A stretch of DNA of 64,000 nucleotides. Source: Thiothrix winogradskyi (GTDB taxonomy: Bacteria; Pseudomonadota; Gammaproteobacteria; Thiotrichales; Thiotrichaceae). The stretch spans positions 930,001 to 994,000 of the forward strand of contig NZ_CP091244.1 of the NCBI RefSeq assembly GCF_021650935.1, read 5' to 3'. Made by a program: the position numbers and the translations under genes. The notes under the pieces are model-generated. The model had not been told where the DNA came from, ran no database searches, and was given only the letters and a program-made list of their open reading frames with translations. The stretch's first letter is position 1; the number at the start of each line of letters is the position of its first letter. Of the stretch, positions 8,642 through 17,172 are shown one piece after another.

Positions 8642-10411
8642 ATGGGTAGCTGGCTAGCGTCACTGCTAAGTGACTGGAAAGACCGTTTCACGCCCTATAT
8701 GGCTTGGATCGGTGAATTAAAGAATCCGGCGGTATTAAAAGCCGATGCGATGGCGGGGCTGACGGTTGCCTTGGTGTTGATTCCGCAGTCAATGGCGTAT
8801 GCGCAATTAGCAGGCTTGCCGCCTTATATTGGTTTGTATGCTGCCTTTTTACCGGTCATGGTGGCGGCAATTTTCGGTTCTTCACGGCAATTAGGCACGG
8901 GGCCGGTGGCAGTCGTTTCCCTGATGTCGGCGGCGGCGATGCAACCTTATGCTGCTCAGGGCTTGCCCATTGAAACTATCATTGTTTATTCCGCACTATT
9001 GGCATTGATGATCGGGATATTCCAGTTGTCGCTCGGCTTATTGCGCATGGGGGTGCTGGTAGACTTTTTGTCGCATCCGGTCGTGGTGGGTTTCACCAAT
9101 GCGGGCGCGTTGATTATTGCAACTTCGCAAGTGCCGAAACTGTTTGGGTTGAATGTTAAAGCCGATCAGTTTGACCATTCGTATGAATTCTGGTGGGCAA
9201 CCCTCACATCCTTGGGGAATACCCATGCGACAACATTCGCATTAGGGGCTTTTGCACTGACCACCTTAGTGGTGTTGAAGAAGTATGCGCCACGCTTGCC
9301 GGGTGTGTTGATTACGGTGCTGATTACCACGGTTTTATCGTGGGTAGTGGATTACAAAGGCATGGGCGGTAGTGTGATTGGGAGTATTCCTGAAGGCTTG
9401 CCGCCGTTCTCCTTGCCGCTGGTGGAAATGAGTTTACAGAACTTTGTGTCGTTAGCCACGACTGCGGCAGTGATTGGGTTGATTGGTTTCGTCGAAGCCA
9501 TTTCCATTGCTAAAGCGATGGCTTCGCAAACCCGTCAGCGTTTGTCGGCGAATCAGGAGTTGGTTGGGCAAGGTTTGTCGAATATTACCTCTGGTGTGTT
9601 TGGTGGCTATGCGGTATCAGGATCATTCTCGCGTTCTGCAGTGAACTTTGCGTCAGGTGCGATGACCGGATTCTCATCAGTAGTGACGGGTTTGCTGGTG
9701 GCGGTGACCTTGTTGTTCTTGACACCGTTGCTGTATCACTTGCCGCAGGCGACTTTGGCAGCGGTGATTATTATGGCGGTAGTTAATTTGATTAAGATTG
9801 CTCCGATCAAGCACGCTTGGAAAGTCGAGCCGCATGACGGTGTGGTGGCTGTTGTTACTTTCTTTGCAACGTTGGCATTTGCGCCGCATTTGGATAAGGG
9901 TATCTTGTTAGGCGTGGTATTGTCATTGGGCTTATTCCTGTACCGCACGATGAGCCCTGCCTTGGTAGAGGTTGCACGTGATGCGGATGGCACAATGCGT
10001 GATGCTGCTGCGCATGGCTTGAAAACCAGCGACTCGATCGCGGTCTATCGCTTTGATGGCGATTTGTACTTTGCAAATACCGGCTATTTGGAAGGTAAAT
10101 TGCTCAATAACGTTTCGCAAAAACCCAATCTGAAAGTCCTGATTCTGGATATGGAATCTATCGACCAAGTGGATTCCACAGGGGAGGAAATGTTAGAGAA
10201 GCTGGCAGATCGTCTCAAGTTTGCGGGTATTGAGTTTTATATTGCACGGACAAAGTTGCGGGTATACGAGGCATTCCAGCGTTCTGGCTTGGCTAAGCAT
10301 ATTGGCGAAGAACGTTTCTTCCGTGAGCGTAAATATGCGATCAATTATGCGAAAGAGCAGTTCGGTGATGCCATCGACATCGAGCCATTCAAGCATTATA
10401 TGCCTGCGTAA
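8642..10411 (+). CDS. SulP-family inorganic anion transporter with STAS domain
   Basis: A 589-residue membrane transporter. The N-terminal part has the SulP signature (LIPQSMAYAQLAGLPPYIGLYAAF) followed by about ten further hydrophobic segments. The C-terminal STAS domain spans roughly residues 455-570 (SIAVYRFDGDLYFAN, LILDMESIDQVDSTG). SulP proteins carry sulfate, bicarbonate or related anions, often with sodium or protons. Which anion is used here cannot be read from the sequence. It appears to be a single-gene unit with terminators on both sides. Sulfate export or bicarbonate uptake would both suit a sulfur-oxidising bacterium, but that is inference. Confidence 0.88.
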   Translation: MGSWLASLLSDWKDRFTPYMAWIGELKNPAVLKADAMAGLTVALVLIPQSMAYAQLAGLPPYIGLYAAFLPVMVAAIFGSSRQLGTGPVAVVSLMSAAAMQPYAAQGLPIETIIVYSALLALMIGIFQLSLGLLRMGVLVDFLSHPVVVGFTNAGALIIATSQVPKLFGLNVKADQFDHSYEFWWATLTSLGNTHATTFALGAFALTTLVVLKKYAPRLPGVLITVLITTVLSWVVDYKGMGGSVIGSIPEGLPPFSLPLVEMSLQNFVSLATTAAVIGLIGFVEAISIAKAMASQTRQRLSANQELVGQGLSNITSGVFGGYAVSGSFSRSAVNFASGAMTGFSSVVTGLLVAVTLLFLTPLLYHLPQATLAAVIIMAVVNLIKIAPIKHAWKVEPHDGVVAVVTFFATLAFAPHLDKGILLGVVLSLGLFLYRTMSPALVEVARDADGTMRDAAAHGLKTSDSIAVYRFDGDLYFANTGYLEGKLLNNVSQKPNLKVLILDMESIDQVDSTGEEMLEKLADRLKFAGIEFYIARTKLRVYEAFQRSGLAKHIGEERFFRERKYAINYAKEQFGDAIDIEPFKHYMPA

Positions 10412-10429
10412 TAAGACAGCGTAGCCGCT

Positions 10430-10461
10430 AAAAAAAGGTCACGTTATGTGACCTTTTTTTT
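10430..10461. terminator. Bidirectional terminator between SulP gene and minus-strand neighbour
   Basis: GGTCAC and GTGACC form the stem with loop GTTAT. It has seven A on the left and eight T on the right, so it can work in both directions for the convergent genes ending at 10411 and 10464. Confidence 0.85.
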
Positions 10462-10463
10462 GG

Positions 10464-10814
10464 TTAGTCCAAGGCAATGGTGATGGTTTTGTCAACATCG
10501 GCTTCGACTTTGAAGATGGCTTCTTTGAGGATGTGTTCTTGTGTCACGGTAGCCCGATAACGTCCGGCATCCAAATATACGGTGCCGCTATGGCGTCGTT
10601 CGAGTTCTGCGACGGGTTTTGAGGATGTGTTTGTGCCATCAAGCTTGAATACCGCCCAAGAAACGGGTTCTAGTATGGATTGGTTATTGATGGTTGCGAC
10701 CAGTGTTACTCGATTGGCAGATGCTGAGCCTGCCATCACCATGAGAATAGTTCCGATAGTAACAGCGCTGATTGTGGTTATGCCTGGGGAGGCAAGACGG
10801 GAGCGCGAAAACAT
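10464..10814 (-). CDS. Small secreted protein of unknown function, beta-sandwich-like
   Basis: A 116-residue protein with an N-terminal signal peptide ending near MAGSASA, so it is probably periplasmic. The mature part (about 82 residues) looks like one small beta-sandwich: alternating hydrophobic strands with turns such as LDGTN and YLDAGRYRATV, the kind of domain found in carboxypeptidase-regulatory-like or surface proteins. No catalytic motif is seen and I do not recognise a family. The start is supported by AGGAAG seven bases before the ATG. It is a monocistronic gene bounded by the bidirectional terminator. Confidence 0.65.
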   Translation of the reverse strand: MFSRSRLASPGITTISAVTIGTILMVMAGSASANRVTLVATINNQSILEPVSWAVFKLDGTNTSSKPVAELERRHSGTVYLDAGRYRATVTQEHILKEAIFKVEADVDKTITIALD

Positions 10815-10978
10815 ATGACACTTCCTAGAAAATAAGCGGTTAAGTTGTTGCTATAAAATACCAATGCAGGGTATAAAAAATTACCACTGCATGTAGTGTA
10901 ATGCAATTTTTAAGCAGTTGCACTAGGGTTTTAACGTGCTTAACCAAGTAGTCTCACTAGGTAGGGAGTTTTAATACA

Positions 10979-11473
10979 TTAGGTTCGGATCCATTCGCCT
11001 GATTTTCCACCGGATTTCAGGAGCAGGCGGATGCCTTCCATTGACATGCCTTTATCAATGGCTTTGCACATATCGTAGATGGTTAGCAGGGTAATATTCA
11101 CGGCGGTTAGGGCTTCCATCTCAACACCGGTTTGCCCGCGTGTTTCGACGCTGACACGACAATGGACGGAAGCCGTTTCAGTTTGTGGTGTTAACGCGAT
11201 GTCAACTTTGGTCAGTGCCAGTGGATGACACAGTGGGATTAAATCGGCAGTTTTTTTAGCTGCCATAATGCCTGCGATGCGAGCGATGCCCAGTACATCG
11301 CCCTTTTTATGGTCGCCTTGCAGGATTTTTTCCAAGGTGTGGGGCTGCATCGTAATGCGTCCTTCGGCAACGGCGATGCGGTGAGTGAAATCTTTCCCAC
11401 CGACATCAACCATGTGTGCCTGACCTTGAGCATTGAAATGGGTCAGTTGTCCATCCATTGCGGTGCTCTGCAT
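10979..11473 (-). CDS. moaC: Cyclic pyranopterin monophosphate synthase
   Basis: Second enzyme of molybdenum cofactor biosynthesis; it converts the MoaA product into cyclic pyranopterin monophosphate. Recognisable family motifs are MVDVGGKDFTHR at the N terminus, IPLCHPLALT, VSVETRGQTGVEMEALTAV and the active-site MCKAIDKGM with its Asp and Lys. The 164-residue length is normal. The ATG overlaps the stop of the upstream S41 protease gene by one base on the minus strand (TAATG), so the two are co-translated although no functional link is known. Other moa genes are not in the window. Confidence 0.95.
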   Translation of the reverse strand: MQSTAMDGQLTHFNAQGQAHMVDVGGKDFTHRIAVAEGRITMQPHTLEKILQGDHKKGDVLGIARIAGIMAAKKTADLIPLCHPLALTKVDIALTPQTETASVHCRVSVETRGQTGVEMEALTAVNITLLTIYDMCKAIDKGMSMEGIRLLLKSGGKSGEWIRT

Positions 11474-12924
11474 TACATAACCTTACCACTGTTGGCTTCC
11501 GTGGTCTTAGGCTCTGGTTGTTTGAGGCGGGTTTGCACCAAATCCATGCCTTTGAGGATATTCAGGGCTTCAAAGAGCTGATAATCGTCTTCAGCCAGCG
11601 ATGATTTAGCTTTATCAGCGTCAATGGCTTTGTCTGTTTTTTCCTCGGTTTTCCCTTCGGTTTTTTCTTCAGTGTTGGCAGGGGTTTCTTCGGTTTTTTC
11701 CTCGGCAGGCTTGCTTTCGGTTTTGCCATTACCGTTAGGGTTGCTGAGGTGTTTGCTCAAATTGGCTTCTGATACCGGGTCAAGCATGTCATCAGTGTCA
11801 TCTTCACCTTTGACTTTTAGGGCTTTGAGTTCAATGTCGGGTGTAATGCCTTCCGCCTGAATGGAGAGTCCAGAAGGGGTGAAGTAACGCGCGGTAGTGA
11901 GTTTGACCGCTGTTTTGTCATTCAACTGCAAGACGGTTTGTACGGAGCCTTTCCCAAACGTTTTCTGACCGACGATCAGGGCGCGTTTGTGGTCTTTGAG
12001 TGCGCCTGCGACGATTTCGGAAGCGGAGGCTGAGCCTTGGTTAACCAGTACCACAATCGGGGCATTGTCAATGGCATCACCTTTTTGGGCGCTGTATTCC
12101 ATCTTGGCATCTTCAACCCGCCCTTCGGTGTAAACAATTTTACCGGACTCTAGGAATGCATCCGATACGCCGACGGCTGCATTCAAGACCCCGCCGGGGT
12201 TGTTGCGTAGGTCAAGTATCAAGCCGCGCAGCTTATCCTTGTTTTCTTTTTTGAGGGTTTCGATGCCTTCTATTAGTGCTTCAGTGGTTTTGGCTTGGAA
12301 GCTGGTGATACGTACATAGCCATAACCCGGCTCTAGGATGCGTTGTTTGACGCTTTTGACCTGAATAATGTCGCGCTTGATGCTTACTTTGAAGGGTTTG
12401 TCTTTGCCTTCACGGACAATCATAAGGTCAATGTTGCTACCCGGCTTGCCGCGCATCAGTTTGACGGCATCGTTTAGGGTCATGCCTTTCACGGGGGTTT
12501 CATCGAGACGAATGATTAAATCGCCCGATTGTAAACCCGCTTTTTGAGCAGGGGTATCGTCAATAGGAGAGATTACTTTAACGAAGCCGTCTTCCATGCC
12601 GACCTCGATACCCAAGCCACCGAACTCACCGCTGGTGCCGACTTGCAATTCCTTGAATTCTTCCTCATCCAGATACGCAGAATGCGGGTCAAGGTTGCTG
12701 AGCATTCCCCGAATGGCATTGGTCATCAGGTCTTTGTCTTTGACATCCTCAACGTAGTTTTCCTTGATGCGTGAGTAGACCTCGGAAAATTGTTGCAGCT
12801 CATCCAGTGGCGGCGTGTTTTCAACCGTTTGCCGGAAAGCGAACACATTGAGGCTGATGCTGGTGGTGACACCAATCAAAACGCCAGCCATAGTGCCAGC
12901 CAGAACGCGGTAACGTGTATGCAT
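11473..12924 (-). CDS. Carboxyl-terminal processing protease, S41 family
   Basis: A 483-residue periplasmic serine protease anchored by an N-terminal hydrophobic segment (about residues 8-29). A helical N-terminal region (YSRIKENYVEDV, NLDPHSAYLDEEEF) leads to a PDZ domain (GLGIEVGMEDGFVKVISPI, GLQSGDLIIRLD) and the S41 catalytic core. The nucleophile is the Ser in GSASASEIVAGAL and the general base is the Lys in FGKGSVQTV. The last 110 residues contain a low-complexity Glu/Lys/Thr tail (EEKTEET, EEKTEGKTEEKT) not usual in the family. Its neighbour envC is a common partner; both act in cell-wall remodelling. Confidence 0.93.
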   Translation of the reverse strand: MHTRYRVLAGTMAGVLIGVTTSISLNVFAFRQTVENTPPLDELQQFSEVYSRIKENYVEDVKDKDLMTNAIRGMLSNLDPHSAYLDEEEFKELQVGTSGEFGGLGIEVGMEDGFVKVISPIDDTPAQKAGLQSGDLIIRLDETPVKGMTLNDAVKLMRGKPGSNIDLMIVREGKDKPFKVSIKRDIIQVKSVKQRILEPGYGYVRITSFQAKTTEALIEGIETLKKENKDKLRGLILDLRNNPGGVLNAAVGVSDAFLESGKIVYTEGRVEDAKMEYSAQKGDAIDNAPIVVLVNQGSASASEIVAGALKDHKRALIVGQKTFGKGSVQTVLQLNDKTAVKLTTARYFTPSGLSIQAEGITPDIELKALKVKGEDDTDDMLDPVSEANLSKHLSNPNGNGKTESKPAEEKTEETPANTEEKTEGKTEEKTDKAIDADKAKSSLAEDDYQLFEALNILKGMDLVQTRLKQPEPKTTEANSGKVM

Positions 12925-13111
12925 AATCGTATCTCTCCAATGTTTTGGCTGCTCACGTCCTTGTCAGCAGAATTGTTTTGTGGCGGCATTTACAGGTTGC
13001 AAAACCCTGCCAGTTTACCACTGTGTGGCAGAAATGCACTTTAGTTGTTGTAAAAATGGTGCAATTGTAACGTATTCGTTGAGTGCGGTGGTGGTATGCT
13101 CACGACAGGCT

Positions 13112-14353
13112 TCAGCGACACCAACGCGCTGGGTTCTGCGGGGTTGTGCCGCTCCTGATTTCAAAATACAGGGCATCTTGGCTTTGTCCGCTGGAGTTGC
13201 CGACAGCGGCAATCGTTTCATTGGCGTTCACTGTTGCCCCTTCCTTTTTATATACTGCCCGATTATAGCCGTAAAGGCTCATGTAGTTATTGTCATGTTC
13301 GATGATGATTAAATGTCCGTAACCATCCATCCAGCCGGAAAACGCAACCCGACCTTTGGCAATGGCTTTGACCTTGCTTCCACCGGGGGCGGCCAGTACC
13401 ACACCGCGCCAGCGTTGCTTTTCATTTCGTGCTGAACCGTAACTGTGGATTATTTTGCCGCTCACGGGCCAAGGCAATTGACCGCGTAGCTTGGAAAACG
13501 CTTTGCCGCTGTTCAGTGTTGCTGAGGAAGTGTTGGTGACTGCTTCTGCCTTGGTTGTTTTTGCGGGCTTGGTGGTTGCTTCAGTGCTGCTTGGTTTGGC
13601 TGTTTGCTGTTCTTCTGTAGCCGTTGTGGCACTGGTTTGTTGTTTTTCTTTGGCTTTATTGGCGGCAATACGGTCGAGTACGGCTTGTAAGTTGGCTTCT
13701 TCGGTTTTTAGTTTGCTAAGCTTTTTTTCAGCAGAGCGAATGTCGCCTTTTATATTGTCCAGTGCGAATGAACGGGCTTTCAGTGTACCTTGAATGTCGA
13801 CTTTTTGTTGTTCAAGGGTTTTATTGAGTTCCTGCAAGTAACTATTGTCTTTTTCGATGGCAGTACGCACAGCCTCAATGTCATTTAAGGTTTTTTGGAT
13901 GCCCTGAATGCGGGTGACACGGTTTTCGTTCAAATACTCAAAGTAACGGACAGTGCGGCTAATGTCAGAAGGTTCGTCCTGACGTAACAGCAGGCGCAGA
14001 TGGGATTGTTCGCCAGCGGTATACAGTGCCTGTAATTGCTGTGCTAAGCCGGATTTTTGAGCCTGCAATTCGGCATCGAGCTTTTGTTGTTTACGAACGG
14101 AGTCCTCTAATTTGCTGAGTGTGGCGTCAATTTTTTTTTCAGTTTGGTGGTGTTTGTCTGAAATTTCACCCAGTTTTTTTTCCAGCTTGGTCACTTCACT
14201 CTGCAAGTCACGTGACTCGCCTTGTTGCGAGCTGAGTTCTTTGGATAGTTCACGGATATCACGCTGTAGTTGCTGCTGTTTTTTGGGGTCAGCAGCATTC
14301 GCATGAGTCCATGAGACGAATAGCAGTATGAGCAGGGGGAGGTAAACTTTCAC
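13112..14353 (-). CDS. envC: EnvC-like murein hydrolase activator
   Basis: A 413-residue periplasmic protein with a signal peptide (MKVYLPLLILLFVSWTHANA), about 210 residues of coiled coil rich in Lys, Gln and Glu, an Ala/Thr-rich linker and a C-terminal LytM/M23 domain. The last M23 metal-binding motif, normally HLHFE, reads ALYFEIR, so the domain is degenerate, as in E. coli EnvC. That protein does not cut peptidoglycan itself but turns on amidases at the division septum. The start is a GTG at 14353. About 190 bases separate it from the downstream protease gene. Confidence 0.9.
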   Translation of the reverse strand: MKVYLPLLILLFVSWTHANAADPKKQQQLQRDIRELSKELSSQQGESRDLQSEVTKLEKKLGEISDKHHQTEKKIDATLSKLEDSVRKQQKLDAELQAQKSGLAQQLQALYTAGEQSHLRLLLRQDEPSDISRTVRYFEYLNENRVTRIQGIQKTLNDIEAVRTAIEKDNSYLQELNKTLEQQKVDIQGTLKARSFALDNIKGDIRSAEKKLSKLKTEEANLQAVLDRIAANKAKEKQQTSATTATEEQQTAKPSSTEATTKPAKTTKAEAVTNTSSATLNSGKAFSKLRGQLPWPVSGKIIHSYGSARNEKQRWRGVVLAAPGGSKVKAIAKGRVAFSGWMDGYGHLIIIEHDNNYMSLYGYNRAVYKKEGATVNANETIAAVGNSSGQSQDALYFEIRSGTTPQNPARWCR

Positions 14354-14430
14354 CGTGTGTCAATTGTTCTAAGCTGTTAATGGTTGATAATAGTCTACCA
14401 TAGGAAAGAGATGACACGGAATGTAATAGA

Positions 14431-14462
14431 GTATATTATCGTATTTATCTATACTAATATAC
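14431..14462. promoter_or_regulatory. Palindromic operator upstream of the ArsR-type gene
   Basis: GTATATTA (14431-14438) and TAATATAC (14455-14462) are perfect 8-base inverted repeats 16 bases apart, with an inner GTAT/ATAC pair. The site is AT-rich and lies about 75 bases before the regulator start. A possible -10 box TATACT (14450-14455) falls inside it. It has the form expected for an autoregulatory ArsR-family operator. Confidence 0.6.
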
Positions 14463-14537
14463 TGAGTCTTCTGTCTTATTGTTAGTGTTGCTTGAGTGAC
14501 GGAAACTTAAAAAATACCATTTTCGATGAGGAAATCT

Positions 14538-14882
14538 ATGGGTAGCATTGCTCTCAACAATAAGTGTGACTTCACGATTGAAGATATGTTGATCAAAGAA
14601 GAGGACATTGACCGTGCTTCCCGTTCTTTGAAAGCTATTTCACATCCATTGCGTTTAAAAATTCTATGTGTGCTGGGTGACAAAGAGGTGAGTGTGCAAG
14701 ATATTGTGGATAGCGTCGGTACATCCCAAAGCAATATTTCCCAACACCTTGCCATTTTGCGGGATAAAGGCATTTTGGCTTCACGTAAAGATGCTAATCG
14801 CGTCTATTACCGCGTGGGCGATTACCGCACGCTGCGCCTGATTAGCATGATGCAGGAAGTTTTTTGCACTGCCCCACACTGA
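14538..14882 (+). CDS. ArsR/SmtB-family repressor, BigR/SqrR-like thiol sensor
   Basis: A 114-residue winged-helix regulator. The ArsR fold is clear: KAISHPLRLKILCVL, then the recognition helix region TSQSNISQHLAILRDKG and the wing RVYYRVGDYR. It has Cys in ILCVL and Cys in the last helix (EVFCTAP). This pair sits where sulfide- and persulfide-sensing members (BigR, SqrR) carry their reactive cysteines, while the metal-binding ELCVC motif of ArsR/SmtB is absent. The next gene encodes a rhodanese, the typical BigR-type target. A third Cys lies at residue 10. The ATG at 14538 follows GAGGAAA. Role as a sulfide-responsive repressor is inferred. Confidence 0.82.
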   Translation: MGSIALNNKCDFTIEDMLIKEEDIDRASRSLKAISHPLRLKILCVLGDKEVSVQDIVDSVGTSQSNISQHLAILRDKGILASRKDANRVYYRVGDYRTLRLISMMQEVFCTAPH

Positions 14883-14981
14883 GTATCTGCCTGACTATTA
14901 CCAAAAAATCTGTGTTTAGGGGTTTACCTAGTTCTTTGTGATGTATATCTTTAGCCACTGTTCGTTGCTGAAGGGTCTAAT

Positions 14982-15407
14982 GTGGAAGAGTATATCGTTT
15001 TCGCCCGTAATCATCCCCTGTTAATGATGGGGTTGGTGGCTATCATCGGCATGATCGTCTGGACAGAGTTCAGTCGCCTCACCCGCAAATATAAACAAGT
15101 TAACGCGACTCAGGCGGTGCAGATCCTCAATCAGGATGGTTCGGTTGTGGTTGATGTCCGTGAAGAAGGGGAGGTGAGCGCTGGAAAAATCAAAGGCGCG
15201 AAGCACATTCCCTTGGGGCAATTGAAAAAACGCTTGGTTGAATTGGAATATGCCAAAAACAAGCCTGTTTTGGTGTATTGTCGCAGTGGTAGCCGTTCTT
15301 CCCATGCTTGCGGTGTCATGACCAAAGAAGGTTTTGAGAATGTCAGCAATCTGGCGGGTGGTATCATGGCATGGGAGTCCGCCAATCTTCCGGTTAGTAA
15401 ACGATGA
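14982..15407 (+). CDS. yibN: Membrane-anchored rhodanese-domain protein (YibN-like)
   Basis: A 141-residue protein with one N-terminal membrane segment (about residues 11-28) and a cytoplasmic rhodanese domain. The active-site loop is VYCRSGSRSSHACG with the sulfur-carrying Cys. It starts at a GTG with AAGGG upstream. It heads the order yibN-grxC-secB-gpsA known from E. coli and relatives, and its stop overlaps the grxC start by four bases. Rhodaneses transfer sulfane sulfur to thiols. The upstream thiol-sensing regulator suggests the gene is tied to sulfide handling. Confidence 0.9.
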   Translation: MEEYIVFARNHPLLMMGLVAIIGMIVWTEFSRLTRKYKQVNATQAVQILNQDGSVVVDVREEGEVSAGKIKGAKHIPLGQLKKRLVELEYAKNKPVLVYCRSGSRSSHACGVMTKEGFENVSNLAGGIMAWESANLPVSKR

Positions 15408-15667
15408 CGCAACGCCCGGTACGCATGTATGCGACCCTGTTCTGCCCCTATTGCTTACGTGCGCGGATGCTGCTCAAACGCAAGGGCATTAAGTACGAAG
15501 AAATCAGTGTTGGCAATGATGCTGAACTGTGGGCAGAGATGGAGCGTCTCAGTCAACGTGATACGGTGCCGCAAATATTCATCGGTGATTTATCCATCGG
15601 TGGCTATGATGACATGGCGGCTTTAGACCGTGCTGGCAAGCTTGATGCTTTGCTGTTTGAACCTTAA
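15404..15667 (+). CDS. grxC: Glutaredoxin 3
   Basis: An 87-residue thioredoxin-fold protein with the dithiol active site CPYC (LFCPYCLRARMLL). The cis-Pro glutathione-binding motif is TVPQIFIG and the C-terminal signature is GGYDDMAAL. It reduces disulfides and glutathione mixed disulfides using glutathione. It overlaps the rhodanese gene by four bases and lies 20 bases before secB. The presence of gshB nearby at 17173 completes a small glutathione-related neighbourhood. Confidence 0.96.
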   Translation: MTQRPVRMYATLFCPYCLRARMLLKRKGIKYEEISVGNDAELWAEMERLSQRDTVPQIFIGDLSIGGYDDMAALDRAGKLDALLFEP

Positions 15668-15687
15668 ATCCATTAGAGGGGTATGCT

Positions 15688-16143
15688 ATGAGCGACGCTC
15701 AACCGCAAGAACAACAATTTATTATTCAGCGTATTTATATCAAGGATGTTTCGTTTGAAGCGCCTAACTCACCGGCTATTTTTACCCAAGAGTGGAACCC
15801 TAATACCAATCTGGATTTGAATACCAAGGTCAATACCCTGGCTAATGACAACTACGAAGTGGAGTTGTTCATTACCATTACCGTCAAAAGCGATGACAAA
15901 ACCGCATTTTTGGTGGAAGTCAAGCAAGCTGGGGTATTCTTCATCCAGGGTTATGGGCAGGAGCAACTCAACCATTTGCTGGCGGCGTATTGCCCTAACA
16001 TCCTGTTCCCGTATGCACGTGAAGTGATTGCGGGCATGGTCTCGAAAGGCAGCTTCCCGGAACTGCACTTGTCACCAATCAACTTCGATGCCCTGTATGC
16101 TCGCCGTTTACAGGAAGAGCAAGCGAAAGCTGGCGCGGCATGA
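15688..16143 (+). CDS. secB: Protein-export chaperone SecB
   Basis: A 151-residue cytosolic tetrameric chaperone that keeps preproteins unfolded and hands them to SecA. Family features are the QRIYIKDVSFEAPNSP start, FTQEWNP, the central DNYEVELFITITVK and the conserved CPNILFPYAREVI followed by PELHLSPINFDALY. The ribosome site AGAGGGG precedes the ATG. Its last four bases overlap the gpsA start. Confidence 0.97.
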   Translation: MSDAQPQEQQFIIQRIYIKDVSFEAPNSPAIFTQEWNPNTNLDLNTKVNTLANDNYEVELFITITVKSDDKTAFLVEVKQAGVFFIQGYGQEQLNHLLAAYCPNILFPYAREVIAGMVSKGSFPELHLSPINFDALYARRLQEEQAKAGAA

Positions 16144-17147
16144 TTGAGCGCATCCAGTCCATCGCAGTTTACGGTGCAGGCTCGTGGGGAACCGCGTTAG
16201 CGTTGCAATTGGCGCGTAATGGTCTGGATGTGTTGCTGTGGGATATTAATCCTGAACACGTTGATAACCTTAATCGGCAACGTGAAAATGCACATTACCT
16301 GCCGGGTATTGCTTTTCCTGACAAACTCCTGTGTTCCGCTGATTTGCCGACGGTAGCGGCGTTTGCGGATTACCATTTGGTGGTTGTACCCAGCCATGTG
16401 TTCCGTGACATGTTGCGGAAATTGTCCCCGTTATTAAATGCTGAGGATGCCGTTTTGTGGGCTACCAAAGGCTTGGAGCTAGAAACGGGTAAGTTGCTGC
16501 ATCAAGTGTTGGAAGAGGAATTGCCGCAATGCCGCTCTTATGGCGTGGTGTCTGGTCCCACCTTTGCGGCTGAAGTGGCGCGTGGTTTACCGACTGCGAT
16601 GACCGTGGCAGCCAATCAGCCTGCTTTAGCGCAAGCCGTTGCTGCGGCGTTTAGTGCAGCGAATTACCGCGCTTACATCAGTAACGATGTGTTAGGCGTG
16701 GAATTGGGCGGGGCAGTGAAAAACGTCTTGGCGATTGCGGCGGGTATTTCCGACGGTTTGGGTTTCGGGGCGAATGCGCGGGTGGCGATTGTCACACGCG
16801 GCTTGGCGGAAATCATGCGTTTGGGCGCAAAGCTTGGTGCACAACCCGAAACTTTGATGGGTTTAGCCGGTGTTGGCGATTTGGTGCTGACTTGCACCGA
16901 TAACCAATCGCGTAATCGGCGTTTAGGCTTGGCGCTTGGTCAAGGCAAAAGCCGGGATGCCGCGATTGCTGAAATCGGTCAAGCGGTAGAAGGGGCGAAA
17001 TCAGCGCTTTCCATCGGTAAGTTAGCCGAACGTGCTGGGGTGGAGATGCCCATTTGCCAACAAGTTTACCGTATCCTTTACGAGCACTTGCCGCCGAAAC
17101 AGGCGGTGCACGAGCTGCTTTCCCGTGATCTGAAAGCGGAATTCTGA
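16140..17147 (+). CDS. gpsA: Glycerol-3-phosphate dehydrogenase [NAD(P)+]
   Basis: Reduces dihydroxyacetone phosphate to glycerol-3-phosphate for phospholipid synthesis. The Rossmann motif VYGAGSWGTALALQLA opens the protein. The catalytic Lys lies in ELGGAVKNVLAIAAG, and substrate-binding residues in GLAGVGDLVLTCTDNQSRNR. At 335 residues it is full length. It ends the yibN-grxC-secB-gpsA operon and is followed after 25 bases by gshB, probably in the same transcript. Confidence 0.97.
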   Translation: MIERIQSIAVYGAGSWGTALALQLARNGLDVLLWDINPEHVDNLNRQRENAHYLPGIAFPDKLLCSADLPTVAAFADYHLVVVPSHVFRDMLRKLSPLLNAEDAVLWATKGLELETGKLLHQVLEEELPQCRSYGVVSGPTFAAEVARGLPTAMTVAANQPALAQAVAAAFSAANYRAYISNDVLGVELGGAVKNVLAIAAGISDGLGFGANARVAIVTRGLAEIMRLGAKLGAQPETLMGLAGVGDLVLTCTDNQSRNRRLGLALGQGKSRDAAIAEIGQAVEGAKSALSIGKLAERAGVEMPICQQVYRILYEHLPPKQAVHELLSRDLKAEF

Positions 17148-17172
17148 GCCTTTATTTGTCGGGAGTTCACGC

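Noticed and set aside
10863..10892. Imperfect inverted repeat (ATGCAGGGTA / TACCACTGCAT) near the small secreted protein
   Set aside because: It has a bulge and no T run in a useful place, so it is too weak to call an operator or terminator.
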